A stretch of DNA of 64,000 nt from positions 65,175,035-65,239,034 of the forward strand of contig OZ018321.1 of NCBI GenBank assembly GCA_963969495.1, written 5' to 3'. A program made the position numbers and the translations under genes. Below the pieces are notes generated by a model. That model made no database searches. It was not told the DNA's origin and saw only the letters and a list, made by a program, of their open reading frames with translations. Numbering within the stretch: the stretch's first letter is position 1; every line of letters starts with the position of its first letter. This DNA is from Ceratothoa steindachneri (taxonomy: Eukaryota > Arthropoda > Malacostraca > Isopoda > Cymothoidae). Shown piece after piece: positions 9,946-20,639 of this stretch.

Positions 9946-10239
9946 TATTTTTTTTTAAAGAGCTATTCTGGCGACTGTCTACTTGAGCAATAGTCGCCGT
10001 ATTAAAAACTGACCTAGTACTAAGCTACTTTAAATAAATCTTAAAAGATAAAAAAACACCCCCTCCCCCCCAAAAAAAAAGGAAAGCAAGCAGTACGCAA
10101 GCTCCTGCGTCGGGGGAAGGTCCCTCCGGCGCAGGAGAGTGCGACCTATAAAGGAAAAAAAACAAACAAAAAACCCCAAAAACCTGATTAAATAATAGGG
10201 AGAAGGCCGGCCTCCCCCAAAAGTCAACATGTCCACCAG
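9946..10239 (-). other. I-type 3' tail of element C/E
   Basis: Non-coding 3' end following ORF2. Reading the plus strand it has an oligo(T) start (poly(A) tail on the element strand), the hairpin arms at 9970-9976 and 9992-9998, the CTAGTACTA palindrome core near 10013 and the purine/pyrimidine-rich segment with GCAAGCTCCTGCGTCGG near 10095. The same blocks recur in the other copies. Confidence 0.7.
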
Positions 10240-13200
10240 TCAGTGTGCACGCATACGTCCCGAGTACAAGGGACAGGCGGTATCAGACAGCGATGCGTCA
10301 CACGAGTGTGTCCGATTTGGAGACGACAGAAAGCAAACTGAAGCCGTCGCAGCATTAAGGGGATAGGTCCATGGGATCAGTCGCGGCGCAATGGCACGCA
10401 ACTTTAGGTTCCCTTCGACCGTCTCCAATCTTCTTAGCCAAGCAGTCCGAAGAGCTACCCGTATACCTGTCATGTAGTCGATGTGAGGAAATGCGAAACG
10501 CTGGTCCGGTCGCAGAGACCTCGCAGGCTCTTTGGCGCCCTCATCGGCGCGCTCATTCCCCGCAATTCCTACATATTAGGAACTCAGCAGAAGATAATCT
10601 CGACATCCGCCCGGCTCGCCAAAACCGTGGCGTGACGGATATCGTGAACCAGGGGATGCGGAGATTCCAATGCCTCGAGAGCACTCAGGGCGCTTTGTGA
10701 GTCGCTATAGATCACAATCCGGTCTCCGAACCAGGCACGTCGTGTAATATCACGTACCGAGTGGTGTATTGCCACCAGTTCGGCCGTGAAGACGCAGCGC
10801 CTGGCAGATTCCCGCTGACTTCAAACCGAGGGGATACGGCGTGGAAGCCGACCTCCTCTTCCGACTTGGAGCCATCCGTAAACACTAAGAAGGTTCCTGC
10901 GTTACACGAGGTGTGCTTCAAAAAAGTCGAAGGCATACTCCCGGCGCTGGACAAGCTTTGTGAGCAGACACGTGGCGACAAATAGCCAAAATTTAGAACC
11001 CTCGAGGGTGGAGTTCTGGGCACATCCAAGGGGTGCCACCGGCCCGAGAGCTATATCTAGCTCTCGAACGAGTTTGCTGGCCCTAAACCCAAAGGGCTTA
11101 CAGTATGACTGGCGTCTCTCGGTGGAATAGGCACCGTCCAGATCAGCTCCGGATGCAGTGAGAGCTGTTAGTGACTGAGGGAGGCGCCGGGCTCGCGCGT
11201 ACAGGAGAGTGATGCACTGCACGCGGCGTATGGCAAGTGTCATTTCACCAGCATCGACCAACAGGCTCTCAATGTGGGAAGTGTGGAAGGTACCGGTCGC
11301 AAGGCGAGGGTCAATGTGGTGGATCGAGTCTACTTTCCGCAGTAAACGATTGGCTGCGTAAGCATGAAATCACATCCATAGTCGAGATTCGAACGAACAA
11401 AGGATCGATAAAAAAGTAGCGCAGTAGCCCTATCAGCGCCACAAGGGCTGAACGTCACGGAACGGAGAATATCTATGACGCGGGTACAAGAGACCCTAAG
11501 GCTGCAAATATGAGCATCCAACTGAGGCGTCGGTCAAATACAAGACCAAGGATACGGTGCGATTCAAACACTTCCAGGCCCACTCCATTAAGAAACAAAT
11601 CTGGGTCGGGGTAGAGGCGTGGATGGCAGCAGAAGTGCACCACTTTAGTCTTAGCCAAAGAAAAGCGAAACCTGTGCGCTTTGGCATAGTGAAAGACGAG
11701 GTTCAATGCTTGTTGGAGTCGACGCTCCAGAGTTGGCATCTGGGCCGCGCCAAAAGAGATCGAAAGGTCGTCCACGTAGAGCGTAGCAAAAACACCTTCC
11801 GGCAACACCGATTTGCTGCGGGTTATGCTCGGGGCAAAGAGTGCCACTGAGGAAACTCTCCTGCACGACAACCTCTTCCTGCTCCTTTGGGCCGGAGAGG
11901 GCTCCCCCAATCCTTACTCGGAATCGATGATCTCGCAAAAATTCAGATCTAAACATTGGGAGGCGTCCCCTCATCCACATCGTGTGAAAAGTGTCGATAA
12001 TACCGTATCGCCATGCGGTATCATAGGCCTTCTCCAGATCGAAAAAGACCGTGGCGTAGTGCGGTCTACGAATGAAGGCCTCGCAGACGGCATTTTCCAG
12101 TCGAAGCAGAGCATCCGACGTGGAGTGGAACTTGCGTAAGTCGCACTGTGCAGAAGAAAGATGGCCTCCGCTGTCCAGGGGAATGGCTAATCTAACATTT
12201 ACCAATTTCTTCATCAACTTGCACACGCAAGAGGTTAGAGAGATTGGGTGGAAACAAGTCGGATTAGAGTGATCTCTCCCCGGTTTGCGAAAGTCGAGCA
12301 CAGTGGCGATTCCCCAGGAATCTGGGAGGAGACCATCTACCCAGATCCTGTTGAAAAAATCTAACACAAAGGCCCTGCCTCGCTCAGGCAGATGTCGAAG
12401 CATGGCGTACGGGACATCGTCCCGACCATGGGCGGTGTCCGCGCACGAAGCAACAGCGGAGCGTAACTCACTCACAGTAAACTTGTCGTTAAAGGGTTCT
12501 CCGCCTCTGGAGGTAAAGTCTAGCCAGCGGCCTTTCGCAACATCACGACGTGTACTAAATTCTTGCGAAGCAGCATCCCGGCTAGAGAATGCGGGGAAAG
12601 CGGTCGCGAAGAATTTTCCCACGGATGCTGGGTCCGAGATTGCGGTCTCATTCTCCTGGAAAACGAAAGGGGGATCCTGCAAGAACTTTCCTCGAATCCT
12701 TTTGCTCGCCCTCACACCTCTGCTAGGGGGGTTTTCCCGTTAACTGAAGGCCCTTATGCCCGCCAAGAAGAGCCGCGGGCGTACTTCAAAAAAAAACAGA
12801 ACCTAGCCCAAGCCCGAAGAAATTCAGCGACAGTGAAATCGTTTGGGGGGCGCTTATAGCGCATGTAAGCATAACGCTTCTGTTTAAGGAGCATCTCACA
12901 CTTAGCTGACCACCATGGGAATGGTCAGCGTGCAAAATGGCCAGACGTTCTGGGAATAGTAGTCAGGCCTGCGGTGATGAGGTTGCCGGAGAAGAACTCG
13001 ACCGCCTCATCTACCGACATAAACTCCTCGACTAAGATAGAGAATTGTGTCATTTTCTAAAATGCAGGCCACTGCGCCCGCGCCAAGAACCATCTAGGTG
13101 GGCTCTCAGGCGTCAGTTGCCCTGAAAATGATATTTGAATACGAAAGTAATGACTACTATAGAGGTCATCAACGACCTTTCAATCAAAATCAGGCTAAGC

Positions 13201-13769
13201 ATCCGAAGAGCACAAAGCTAGGTCAAGGCAAGAAAATATAGCGGTTCTCGGGCAGTGATGCGTAAATTCATCCACGTTTAGGACACCTATCTCAAGCTCT
13301 TCGATCAGATCAGCAAGAACTTGTCCCCTGGGATTTATGGAGTAATATCCCCAGAGTGGATGCCTGCCATTCAAATCTCCAAGCAAGAGAAGGGGCCTCG
13401 GAAACCGTGTCACGACGTGGCAGAAGTCCCCCGCGTTGAAGTCAACTGACGGTGGAATGTACGCAGAAATGATAGTATACCTCCTATCCAGGTGCAGCTG
13501 CACAGCAACTGCCTGTAAAGAGGTATCTAAATTAAAAGGAAGAACGGAGACACCATGCCATGTGTAAACCGCGCATCCTCCAGCCTGGCCATCCTGTGGT
13601 GGTAGGGTCGCAAGACCGTTATACCCCGGGAAGGCAGGCAGGGGACACGCGAATAAAAACGTCTCCTGCAAAAACTAGCTAACGGAGAACGGAACGAGAC
13701 GAGCCTCCACAGCTACTCTCAGTTGGCTCGGAGTCCACGTTAATTCCATTCAAGGAATATGCCCTCCAT
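10240..13769 (-). pseudogene. I-type LINE ORF2 (EN-RT-RNase H), element C/E
   Basis: About 1,170 codons long in sum. It starts at the ATG at 13769, two bases after the ORF1 stop. Endonuclease: LLLGDLNGRHPLWG near 13370 and SCLDLALCSSDA near 13210. RT: long open segment 11651-12715 with FFDLEKAYDTAW (its residues 224-235, motif A) and GLLPDSW (128-134); YVDD at residues 45-48 of segment 11473-11910. RNase H: VFTDGSKSEEE (segment 10712-11029), YSDSQSALSAL (10584-10775). Frameshifts near 11030, 11500, 11900, 12900 and 13190 inactivate it. It retains the complete RT region that D and F have lost, so it is the best template here for family structure. Confidence 0.85.
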
Positions 13770-14083
13770 GCCTAGCTCAGAGGAGATACGGGAGCCCGCT
13801 TCGAACAGGTGACCCTCACATGAATGGCCGTACGCTTCCCGGAGGCAGAACCCCGGGCGCTGTTGGCCGGAAAAAGCGCTGAAGGTGCTGTTGCCTTCTA
13901 CGACTTGTGGCGGAGGTTGGCCTTGCCATGCAAGTCTTTTCCTTGCTCAGCCTCCACCGAGTCCAACGACTCGGAGGAGGCGCGTGGCTGTTTCGCCTTA
14001 CGGGAAACGGTCACGCTGGGAAAAGAGGAGGGATTCCTGGTTTTAGCCGGGGCTGGGTATGAACCCTTTTTGCCACGAGATTT
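13770..14083 (-). pseudogene. C-terminal end of ORF1, element C/E
   Basis: Matches 17560-18010 of element D with a 100-bp deletion. It contains the Ser/Glu-rich SLDSVEAEQGK-type segment and ends at TAG, two bases before the ORF2 ATG (TAGGCATGG on the minus strand at 13764-13772). It is interrupted at its 5' side by element D. Confidence 0.7.
14068..14083. repeat. Target site duplication of element D, left copy
   Basis: TTTTGCCACGAGATTT; an identical copy is at 20624-20639. It directly precedes the poly(A) side of element D, so its right edge merges with the T-run at 14081-14095. Confidence 0.85.
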
Positions 14084-14312
14084 TTTTTTTTTTTTTGATT
14101 AAGGGGCTATCTGGCGACTGCCGATTTAGGCATAAGTTGCCGTAAACAAACAGCCTAGTTCTAGGCTACTTCAAAATAATTCAACAGGAAACAACAATAA
14201 AAAGAAATAACAATAACAAAGCAATAACAAAATCGATAACAAATACAACAACAACAATAAAACCGGGTTAAATGAAAGGGAGAAGGCCGGCCTTCCTCAA
14301 AAAGTCAATAAA
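14084..14312 (-). other. I-type 3' tail of element D
   Basis: Contains the hairpin arms at 14113-14119 and 14135-14141, the near-palindrome CAGCCTAGTTCTAGGCTA near 14150-14168, and a long CAA/AAT-rich stretch (14170-14265). Serves as the 3' UTR; a role in recognition by the element RT is inferred. Confidence 0.7.
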
Positions 14313-17300
14313 TCAACCAGTCATGGTGCGCGCACTCGTCCCGAGTACAAGGGACAGGCAGTAGCAACCCCGCCCATCCCGGTACCGAGACAGGTATCGT
14401 GCGCGAAGATCACCCAGACTGGGACATTTGACAAGAATATGCCGAACAGTCTGGAAGACGACGCAGTCGTTGCAATAGGGCACATGCGAGCGCTCCATCA
14501 AGTAGCGATGCGTCACACGAGTGTGTCCAATTCGAAGACGACAGAAAGCAACCTGAAGCCGCCGCGGCATTGGAGAATAGATCCATGGGAACAGTCGCGG
14601 CGCAATGGCACGCAACTTTAAGTTCCCTTCGACCGTCTCCCATCTTCTTTGTCAAGCAGTCCGAAGAGCTGCCCATATTCCTGCCATGTAGTCGGTGTAA
14701 GGAAGAGCGAAACGCTGGTCCGGTCGCAGAGTCCTCGCGGACTCTTTGGCGCTCTCATCGGCGCGCTCATTCCCCGCAATTCCTACATTTTCAGGAACCC
14801 ATCAGAAGATAATCTCGACATCTACCCGGCTCGCCAAAACCGTGGCGTGACGGATATCGCGAACCAGGGGATGCGGAGATTCCAATGCCCCGAGAGCACT
14901 CAGGGCGCTTTGTGAGACGCTATAGATCACAATCCGGTCTCCGAACCGGGCACGTCGCGTAAACTCCCGTACCGAGTGGTGTATTGCCACCAGCTCGGCC
15001 GTGAAGACAGACGCAGCGCCTGGTAGAGCCCCGCTGACTTCAAACAGAGGGGATACGGCATGAAAGCCGACCACCTCTTGGGACTTGGAGCCATCCGTAT
15101 ACACTGGCACGGTTCCAGCGTGACACGATGTGTGCTCGTAAAAGGTCGAACGCAATACTCCCGGCGCAGTACAAGCTTTGGGAGCAGAGGCGTGGCGACA
15201 AATAGCCAAATGTGGTACCCTCCAGGGTGGCGTCCTGGGCAAAACAAGGGGCGCCACCGGCCCGAGAGCTATATCTACCTCTCAAAGGAGTTTCCTGGCC
15301 CGCAACACCCAAAGGGATTAGGGTATGACTGGCGTCTCTCGGCGGCATAGGCACCATCGAGATCAGCTGTGGATGTAGTGATAGCTGTTGGCGACTGAGG
15401 GAGGCGCCGGGCTCGCGCGTACAGTCGAGTAATACACTGCAAGCGGCGCAGAGCGAGTGGCATCTCCCCAGCATCGACCAACAGGCTCTCAATGGGGGAA
15501 GTGCGGAAGGCACCGGTCGCAAGGCGAAGGCCGGTGTGGTGGATCGAATCCACCTTCCGCAATAAACGCTCGGCTGCGGATGCATAAAACTCGCATCCGT
15601 ATTCGAGCTTCAAACGAACAAAGGATCGATAAAAAAGTAAGGCAGTAGCCCTATCAGCGCACCAAGCGCTGAACGTCACGGAACGGAGAATGTCTATGGC
15701 GCGGGTACAAGAGACCCTAAGGCTGCAAATATGAGCCTCCCAGGTGAGGCGTCGGTCGATTACAAAACCAAGGAAACGGTGCGACTCAACCATATCCAGG
15801 CGCACCCCATTAAGAAACAAATCTGGGTCGGGGTGAAGCCGTGGATGGCGGCAGAAGTGCACCACCTTAGTCTTGGCCAAAGAAAACCGAAACCTGTGCG
15901 CTTCGGCATAGCGAGAGACGCGGTTCAATGCCTGTTGGAGTCGACGCTCCAGAGTTAACATCTGGGCCGCGCCCAAAGAGATCGAAAGATCGTCCACGTA
16001 GAGCGTAGCGAGAACATCTTCCGGCAGCACCGAGGTGATGCCGTTGATGCTCAGGGCAAAGAGTGTGACACTGAGGACACTTCCCTGCGATACACCCTTT
16101 TCTTCCACCCAGATCCTGTTGAACAAATCTAACAGAAAGGCCATGCATCGCTCACCTAGATGTCGAAGCATGGCGTACGGGACATCGTCCGGACCCTGGG
16201 CGGTGTCCGCTCACGAAGCGAGAGCGGAACGCAACTCGCTTACAGTAAATATGTCGTTGAAGGGTTCTCCGCCTCTGGAGGTAAAGTCCAGCCGGCGGCC
16301 TTCCGCGACATCACGACGTGCATTGAATGCTGGTGGAGCAGCATCACGGCTAGAGAATGCAGAAAAAGCGGTCGCGAAGGATTCCGCCAAGGACGCGGGG
16401 TCCGAGATTGCGGTCCCATTATCCTGGAGAACGGAAGGGGGGTCCTGCGAGAACTTGTCCCGAATCCTTTTGACTCGCTTCCACATCTCAGCTAAAGGGG
16501 TCTTCATGTTAAGTGCAGATACGTATGCCCGCCAAGAAGAGCGGTGGGCGTGCTTCGAAATATACCGGAACCTAGCCCTAGCTCGACGAAATTCACCGAC
16601 AGTGAAATCGTTCCGGCGGCCCTTATAGCGCATGTAGGCATAACGCTTCTGTTTGATGGCCGTCTCACACTCGGCCGACCACCATGGGAGTGGTCGGCGT
16701 GCAAAACGGCCAGACGTCCTAGGAATAGTAGTCAGGCCCACGGCGATGAGGTTGCCGGTGAAGAACTCAACGGCCTCATCCACCGACCTAAACTCGTCGA
16801 CTGAGAGAGAATTCAGTCATTTCCTGAAATGCAGGCCACCGCGCCCCCGCCAAGCACCACCGAGGTGGTCTCTCAGGCGGCAGTTGCCCTGAAAATGATA
16901 TTTGAATGGGGAAGTGATCACTACCATGGAGGTCATCGACCACCCCCAATCAAAATCAGGCTGTGCATCCGAAGAGCACAAAGATAGGTCAAGGCAAGAA
17001 AATGAAGCGGTTCTCGGAGAGCGATAGGCAAACTCATCCACGTTTAGGACACCCATCTCAAGCTCTTCGATCAGATCAGCAAGGACTTGTCCCCTGGGAT
17101 TTATGGAGTAATCTCCCCAGAGAGAATGCCTGCCGTTCAGATCTCCAAGCAAGAGATAGGGCCTCGGCAACCGTGCGACGACGCGGCGGAAGTCCCCCAC
17201 GTCGAAGTCAGCTGACGGTGGAATATACGCAGAAATGATAGTATACCTCCTATCCAGGTGCAGCTGCAAAGCCAATGCCTGAAAGGAGGTATCTAAAGAG

Positions 17301-17536
17301 AAAGGAAGAACGGAGACATCATGCCGGGTGTAAACCGCGCATCCACCAGCCCGGCCATCCCGCGGTGGTGGGTTCGCAAGACCCTTGTATCCCGGGAGGG
17401 CGGGCAGGGGGCACGCGCCTAGCATGGTCTTCTGCAAAAAGATAGCTAACGGGGAGCGGGACGAGACGAGCCTCCGCAGCTCCTCCCAGCTGGCCCGGAG
17501 TCCACGGCAATTCCATTTAAGGAATATGCCCTCCAG
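14313..17536 (-). pseudogene. I-type LINE ORF2, element D (RT core deleted)
   Basis: Order from the 5' end: endonuclease (16817-17536) with GDLN at residues 98-101 of segment 16817-17437 and GSDHFPIQ in a shifted frame near 16905-16930; linker (16211-16783, KRYAYMRYKGRRNDFTVGEF); RT C-terminal half (15275-16171) with YVDD at residues 58-61; RNase H (14802-15257) with VYTDGSKS, FTAELVAIHHSV and YSVSQSALSAL, where the usual Asp of YSDSQSA is Val; and CCHC (CNDC...H...C) near 14440-14490. At residues 21-25 of 15275-16171, IWVE is joined to EKGVSQGS: about 470 bp with RT motif A are gone compared with 11651-12715. The start codon is CTG at 17534-17536 where copies C/E and F have ATG. Dead on several counts. 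Confidence 0.85.
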
Positions 17537-17539
17537 GCC

Positions 17540-19926
17540 TAGCTCGGAGGAGACGCGAGGCCCTCCTCGAACTGAAGACCCTCACGGGAATGGCCGTACG
17601 CTTCCTGGGGGCAGAACCCCGGGCGCTGTTGGCAGGACAAAGCGCTGTCGCCTTCGAGGACTTATTGGGGGAGGTTGGGCACGCCATGCGAGTCTTTTCC
17701 TCCCTCCGCCTCGAAACCTTAGGCGGGCGCTGCGGCTTCGGAGGCGGGGGGCCCTCTTTTCGAGGAACCACCGTCTCCGAGCCACTCGCTCCACCTCGGG
17801 GCGTGGGCGAAGGAGCTGAAGCTCCTCTGTTGTTGTCCTTCTTTCGGGGGACAGCTTTAGGAATCCCCGAAGATGGCCTAGCACACTCTTCAGGGGTGTT
17901 GCCTCCTGTGAGTCTAACGACTCTGTGGAGGCCTTTGGCCGTTTCGCCTTCCGGGACTTGGTCACGCTGGGGGAAGAGGAGGGGGAGCCCTAGTTTTAGC
18001 CGGGGCTGTGTATAAACCCTTTTTGCCGCCTAGCTTTACCAGGGGAGCACCCGGGTTGGGTAGAGCCCGCAGAAGTGCTGCGAATGGGCGCGGAAACAAC
18101 CGTGCTCGTTGGCCTGGATGGGCCAGGAGCAGAGTGTGCCTTTCTAACTACTGAGGCATATGACGTCTCAGGCAGAGCTGGGCGCGCCAGGACCAAGTCC
18201 TTAGCCTCGCGGAATGAGAGTCTATCCTGGGCCTGAACGGCCAGGATTTCTTTTCCAGGAGATATGCACCACATTGCTTCGAAGAAGCGGGGTACGGCTC
18301 TCCGCAATTGACACACTTGGCCACACACGATTTGGACTTATCGTGTGCGACCTTGGAGCAATTTACACAAACTTCGGGTGACCCCGATTTTGCACGTCTA
18401 CATGATCGATTCGTGTGGCCGAAGCGGTGACAGTAATAGCACCGCCGCGGCAGTGGCACGAATGCCTTCACGCGGTAGCGGTACCAACCGGCACGCACCG
18501 ACTCAGGGAGCTTGTCACAGTCGAACGTGACGAAGAGTGTAGGGGTGGGTCTCGAAGCCCCTCCCTGTTTTCTCATCACACGTTCGACCTTGACCGCCCC
18601 ATGGTTGGCCAGCTCTAGGGTGATGTCCTCAGTGGAGTAGTCAACGAGTTCCCTCGCATAAACTACTCCTTTCACAAAGTTCATGGTAGAGTGCGGCGTC
18701 ACACTCACCGGGGTGCCATGAAGTGTCCGAAGAGCAGTTATCTTGGCCGCCTCGGCGGGATTCGCCGCATTCGCATGTCATCGAGGCTCCACCCTGTGCA
18801 CTCTTGGTGTTAGTCTTGGTCAGCGGCTCCGCACACGAGGGGGTAGAGGGGCCGGATGTGCTGATCTTGGCTTGGTCGCCTACCAAAGTGGCAGCAGACC
18901 CATCCGTCCCCACAGCCCCCGCGGATGGAGAGGAACCCCGAGTCTTTTTCGTCTTTTTAGTCCTTTTAGTCTTTTCTTTTTTGGAGAGGAGGGCGGGGAA
19001 TGAACCCGCTTCTCACCTCCGCCGGCAGAAGCCCCCAGGCCAGATGGACCGGCCTCAGCTAGGTCCCTCTCCGAAATGGAGAAGGTCCTGCTGTCGGATG
19101 AGATCCCTCCCCTCCTTTTACTGCCTCGGATCCCTCATCCATTTGAGGAGGACCCTGCATATGGGCGGATTCGGGTTCGGTGCTTTGCGCCGAGCCCGAA
19201 TTCCCCCCCCATGGAAGGCCCTACCGTCTGAGGCTAAGTCTCCTCAAGGACCATGTCTATCACTAGAGGGGCCTCCAGGTGGCCATCCCCTCCCAGGACA
19301 TCGCAAGTCCCCTTGGCAGTGTCGCAAGTCTTGTGTGGGGAGGCACAGGCCTTGACCCCGGCAAGGTTCAAAATTCTTGCCAGCAGGTCTTTTGAGGGAA
19401 GCGACCGAAGGGGCCTGGCTTTCCTCTCCCCCCTAAGGGGGTTTGCCCTACCGAGCCGCTTCGATGGGGAGCGGCTGGCTAAGGGCTGCCTGCTGGCTTT
19501 CTGTGCAGTCCCCTTGGAAAGAAAAGAGGGGACTGCCGCTGGGAAAAGGGAGGTGCCCGAAAGCACCTCCAGAGAAGGGGGTGAGGGGGAGTCCCCTGCA
19601 CCCGTAGGCAAAGGAGAGGAGTAAGCCTCCTCTCCAGTTAGAGAAATATGGAGGGTCCCCTGTGCAAGCACAGGGGGGGGGGGACCTCCATTTTTTGGCT
19701 GGAGCTGCCCGAGGGCGGCTCCGTTGTTCTTGGGGAAGTTGGGGTTTGGGTTTTTTTGTTTGATCTTCATCATTGGGCATGGTGACTCTTTTTTTAACAC
19801 GGGATGCAATAGCGCACACCTCTCGCAGTAACCCGCACTGCGAGAGGTGCTTACAAGCCCGATAGAGCCAGGCGCCGCCATTTGGTACCACCCTTCCCGC
19901 CTGGTGACCTGGCAGTCCATCGGCAT
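17540..19926 (-). pseudogene. I-type LINE ORF1 (Gag-like, three zinc knuckles), element D
   Basis: Starts at ATG 19926 (MPMDCQVTRREGW). The N-terminal 230 residues (19234-19926) are Pro/Ser-rich and of unknown fold. The Gag core lies at 18400-18910. Zinc knuckles are in segment 18148-18708: CYYCHRFGHTNRSC (CX2CX4HX4C), CVNCSKVAHDKSKSC (CX2CX4HX5C), and CVNCGEPYPASSKQC, where the His seen in copy F is Tyr. The Ser/Arg-rich C-terminal tail (17580-18010) ends with REGLQFEEG and TAG, immediately before ORF2. In related I- and Jockey-type elements ORF1 binds the element RNA; that role is taken from the family. Frameshifts near 19230, 18700 and 18140. Confidence 0.85.
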
Positions 19927-19929
19927 GGC

Positions 19930-20623
19930 GGCTCCACCTTGAACACGGCGTAAAATATATAGATTGTGAAGAGGAGAGGAAAAGGGATGTGAGGAAGGTA
20001 TGGGTGGGGATGAAGCAGGTTGTTAAAACCAGCTACCCCAGACCGGAGCTCAGGGGTTAGGGAACATTGTTCCCCACCCCCTCAGCCCCGATGCGGGACG
20101 GTCGGCTGAAAGGAAGGTCAACATCTACCCTGTGAAATTAGAGGCTGACCAGAGAAAGTTGTGGGAGAGGTTGTGTGAAAAGAGAGAAAACAAGTGTTTT
20201 GAAGGAAGGAAGAGAGGCTAAGCTGGGGCCGGACGGAGCGCTGGATCTCGTCAGCACGGCGGCCAGGATGGCAAATCGCCGCGCCCCTTACGCGGGAAGA
20301 GGAGAGGAAAAGGGATGTGAGGAAGGTATGGGTGAGGATGAAGCAGGTTGTTAAAAACCAGCCACCCCAGACTGGAGCTCAGGGGTTAGGGAACATTGTC
20401 CCCCACCCCCTCAGCCCCGATGCGGGACGGTTGGCTGAAAGGAAGGTCAGCATCTACCCTGTGAAATTAGAGGCTGACCAGATTAGTTGTGGGAGAGGTT
20501 GTGTCAAAAGAGAGGAAACAAGTGTTTTGAAGGAAGGAAGAGAGGCTAAGCTGGGGCCGTACGGAGCGCTGGATCCCGTCAGCACGGCGGCCAGGATGGC
20601 AAATCGCTGCGCCCCTTACGGGG
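19930..20623 (-). promoter_or_regulatory. 5' UTR of element D: two tandem 328-bp units
   Basis: Unit 1 begins at 19968 and unit 2 at 20296, offset 328 bp, with very high identity. Each ends in CGCGCCCCTTACG. Such elements carry an internal promoter in the 5' UTR, and tandem 5' units recall promoter monomers in other LINEs; promoter activity here is inference. No TATA box is apparent. The other copies (22155, 44590, 53060) have a single unit. Confidence 0.75.
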
Positions 20624-20639
20624 TTTTGCCACGAGATTT
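20624..20639. repeat. Target site duplication of element D, right copy
   Basis: Identical 16 bp to 14068-14083, directly after the conserved 5' terminus of element D at 20623. ORF1 sequence of the host element continues across it. Confidence 0.85.

Larger units (their letters stand above)
9946..14083 (-). mobile_element. I-type LINE C/E, 3' part (tail, ORF2, end of ORF1)
   Basis: Holds the 3' tail (9946-10239), ORF2 (10240-13769) and the last 300 bp of ORF1 (13770-14083) on the minus strand. It breaks at 14083 within ORF1, where element D starts. The ORF1 sequence resumes at 20624 on the other side of D, preceded by the same 16 bp, so the rest of this element is 20624-22455. Confidence 0.8.
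14084..20623 (-). mobile_element. I-type LINE D, full-length insertion (6.5 kb)
   Basis: Complete in extent: 3' tail with oligo(T) on the plus strand (14084-14312), ORF2 (14313-17536), ORF1 (17540-19926) and a 5' UTR of two tandem 328-bp units (19930-20623) ending in the family's conserved CCTTACGGGG. It is flanked by identical 16-bp target duplications and lies inside ORF1 of another copy of the same family. Because the 5' end is complete, reverse transcription went to the end of the RNA. Frameshifts and a large RT deletion show it is no longer active. Confidence 0.88.
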
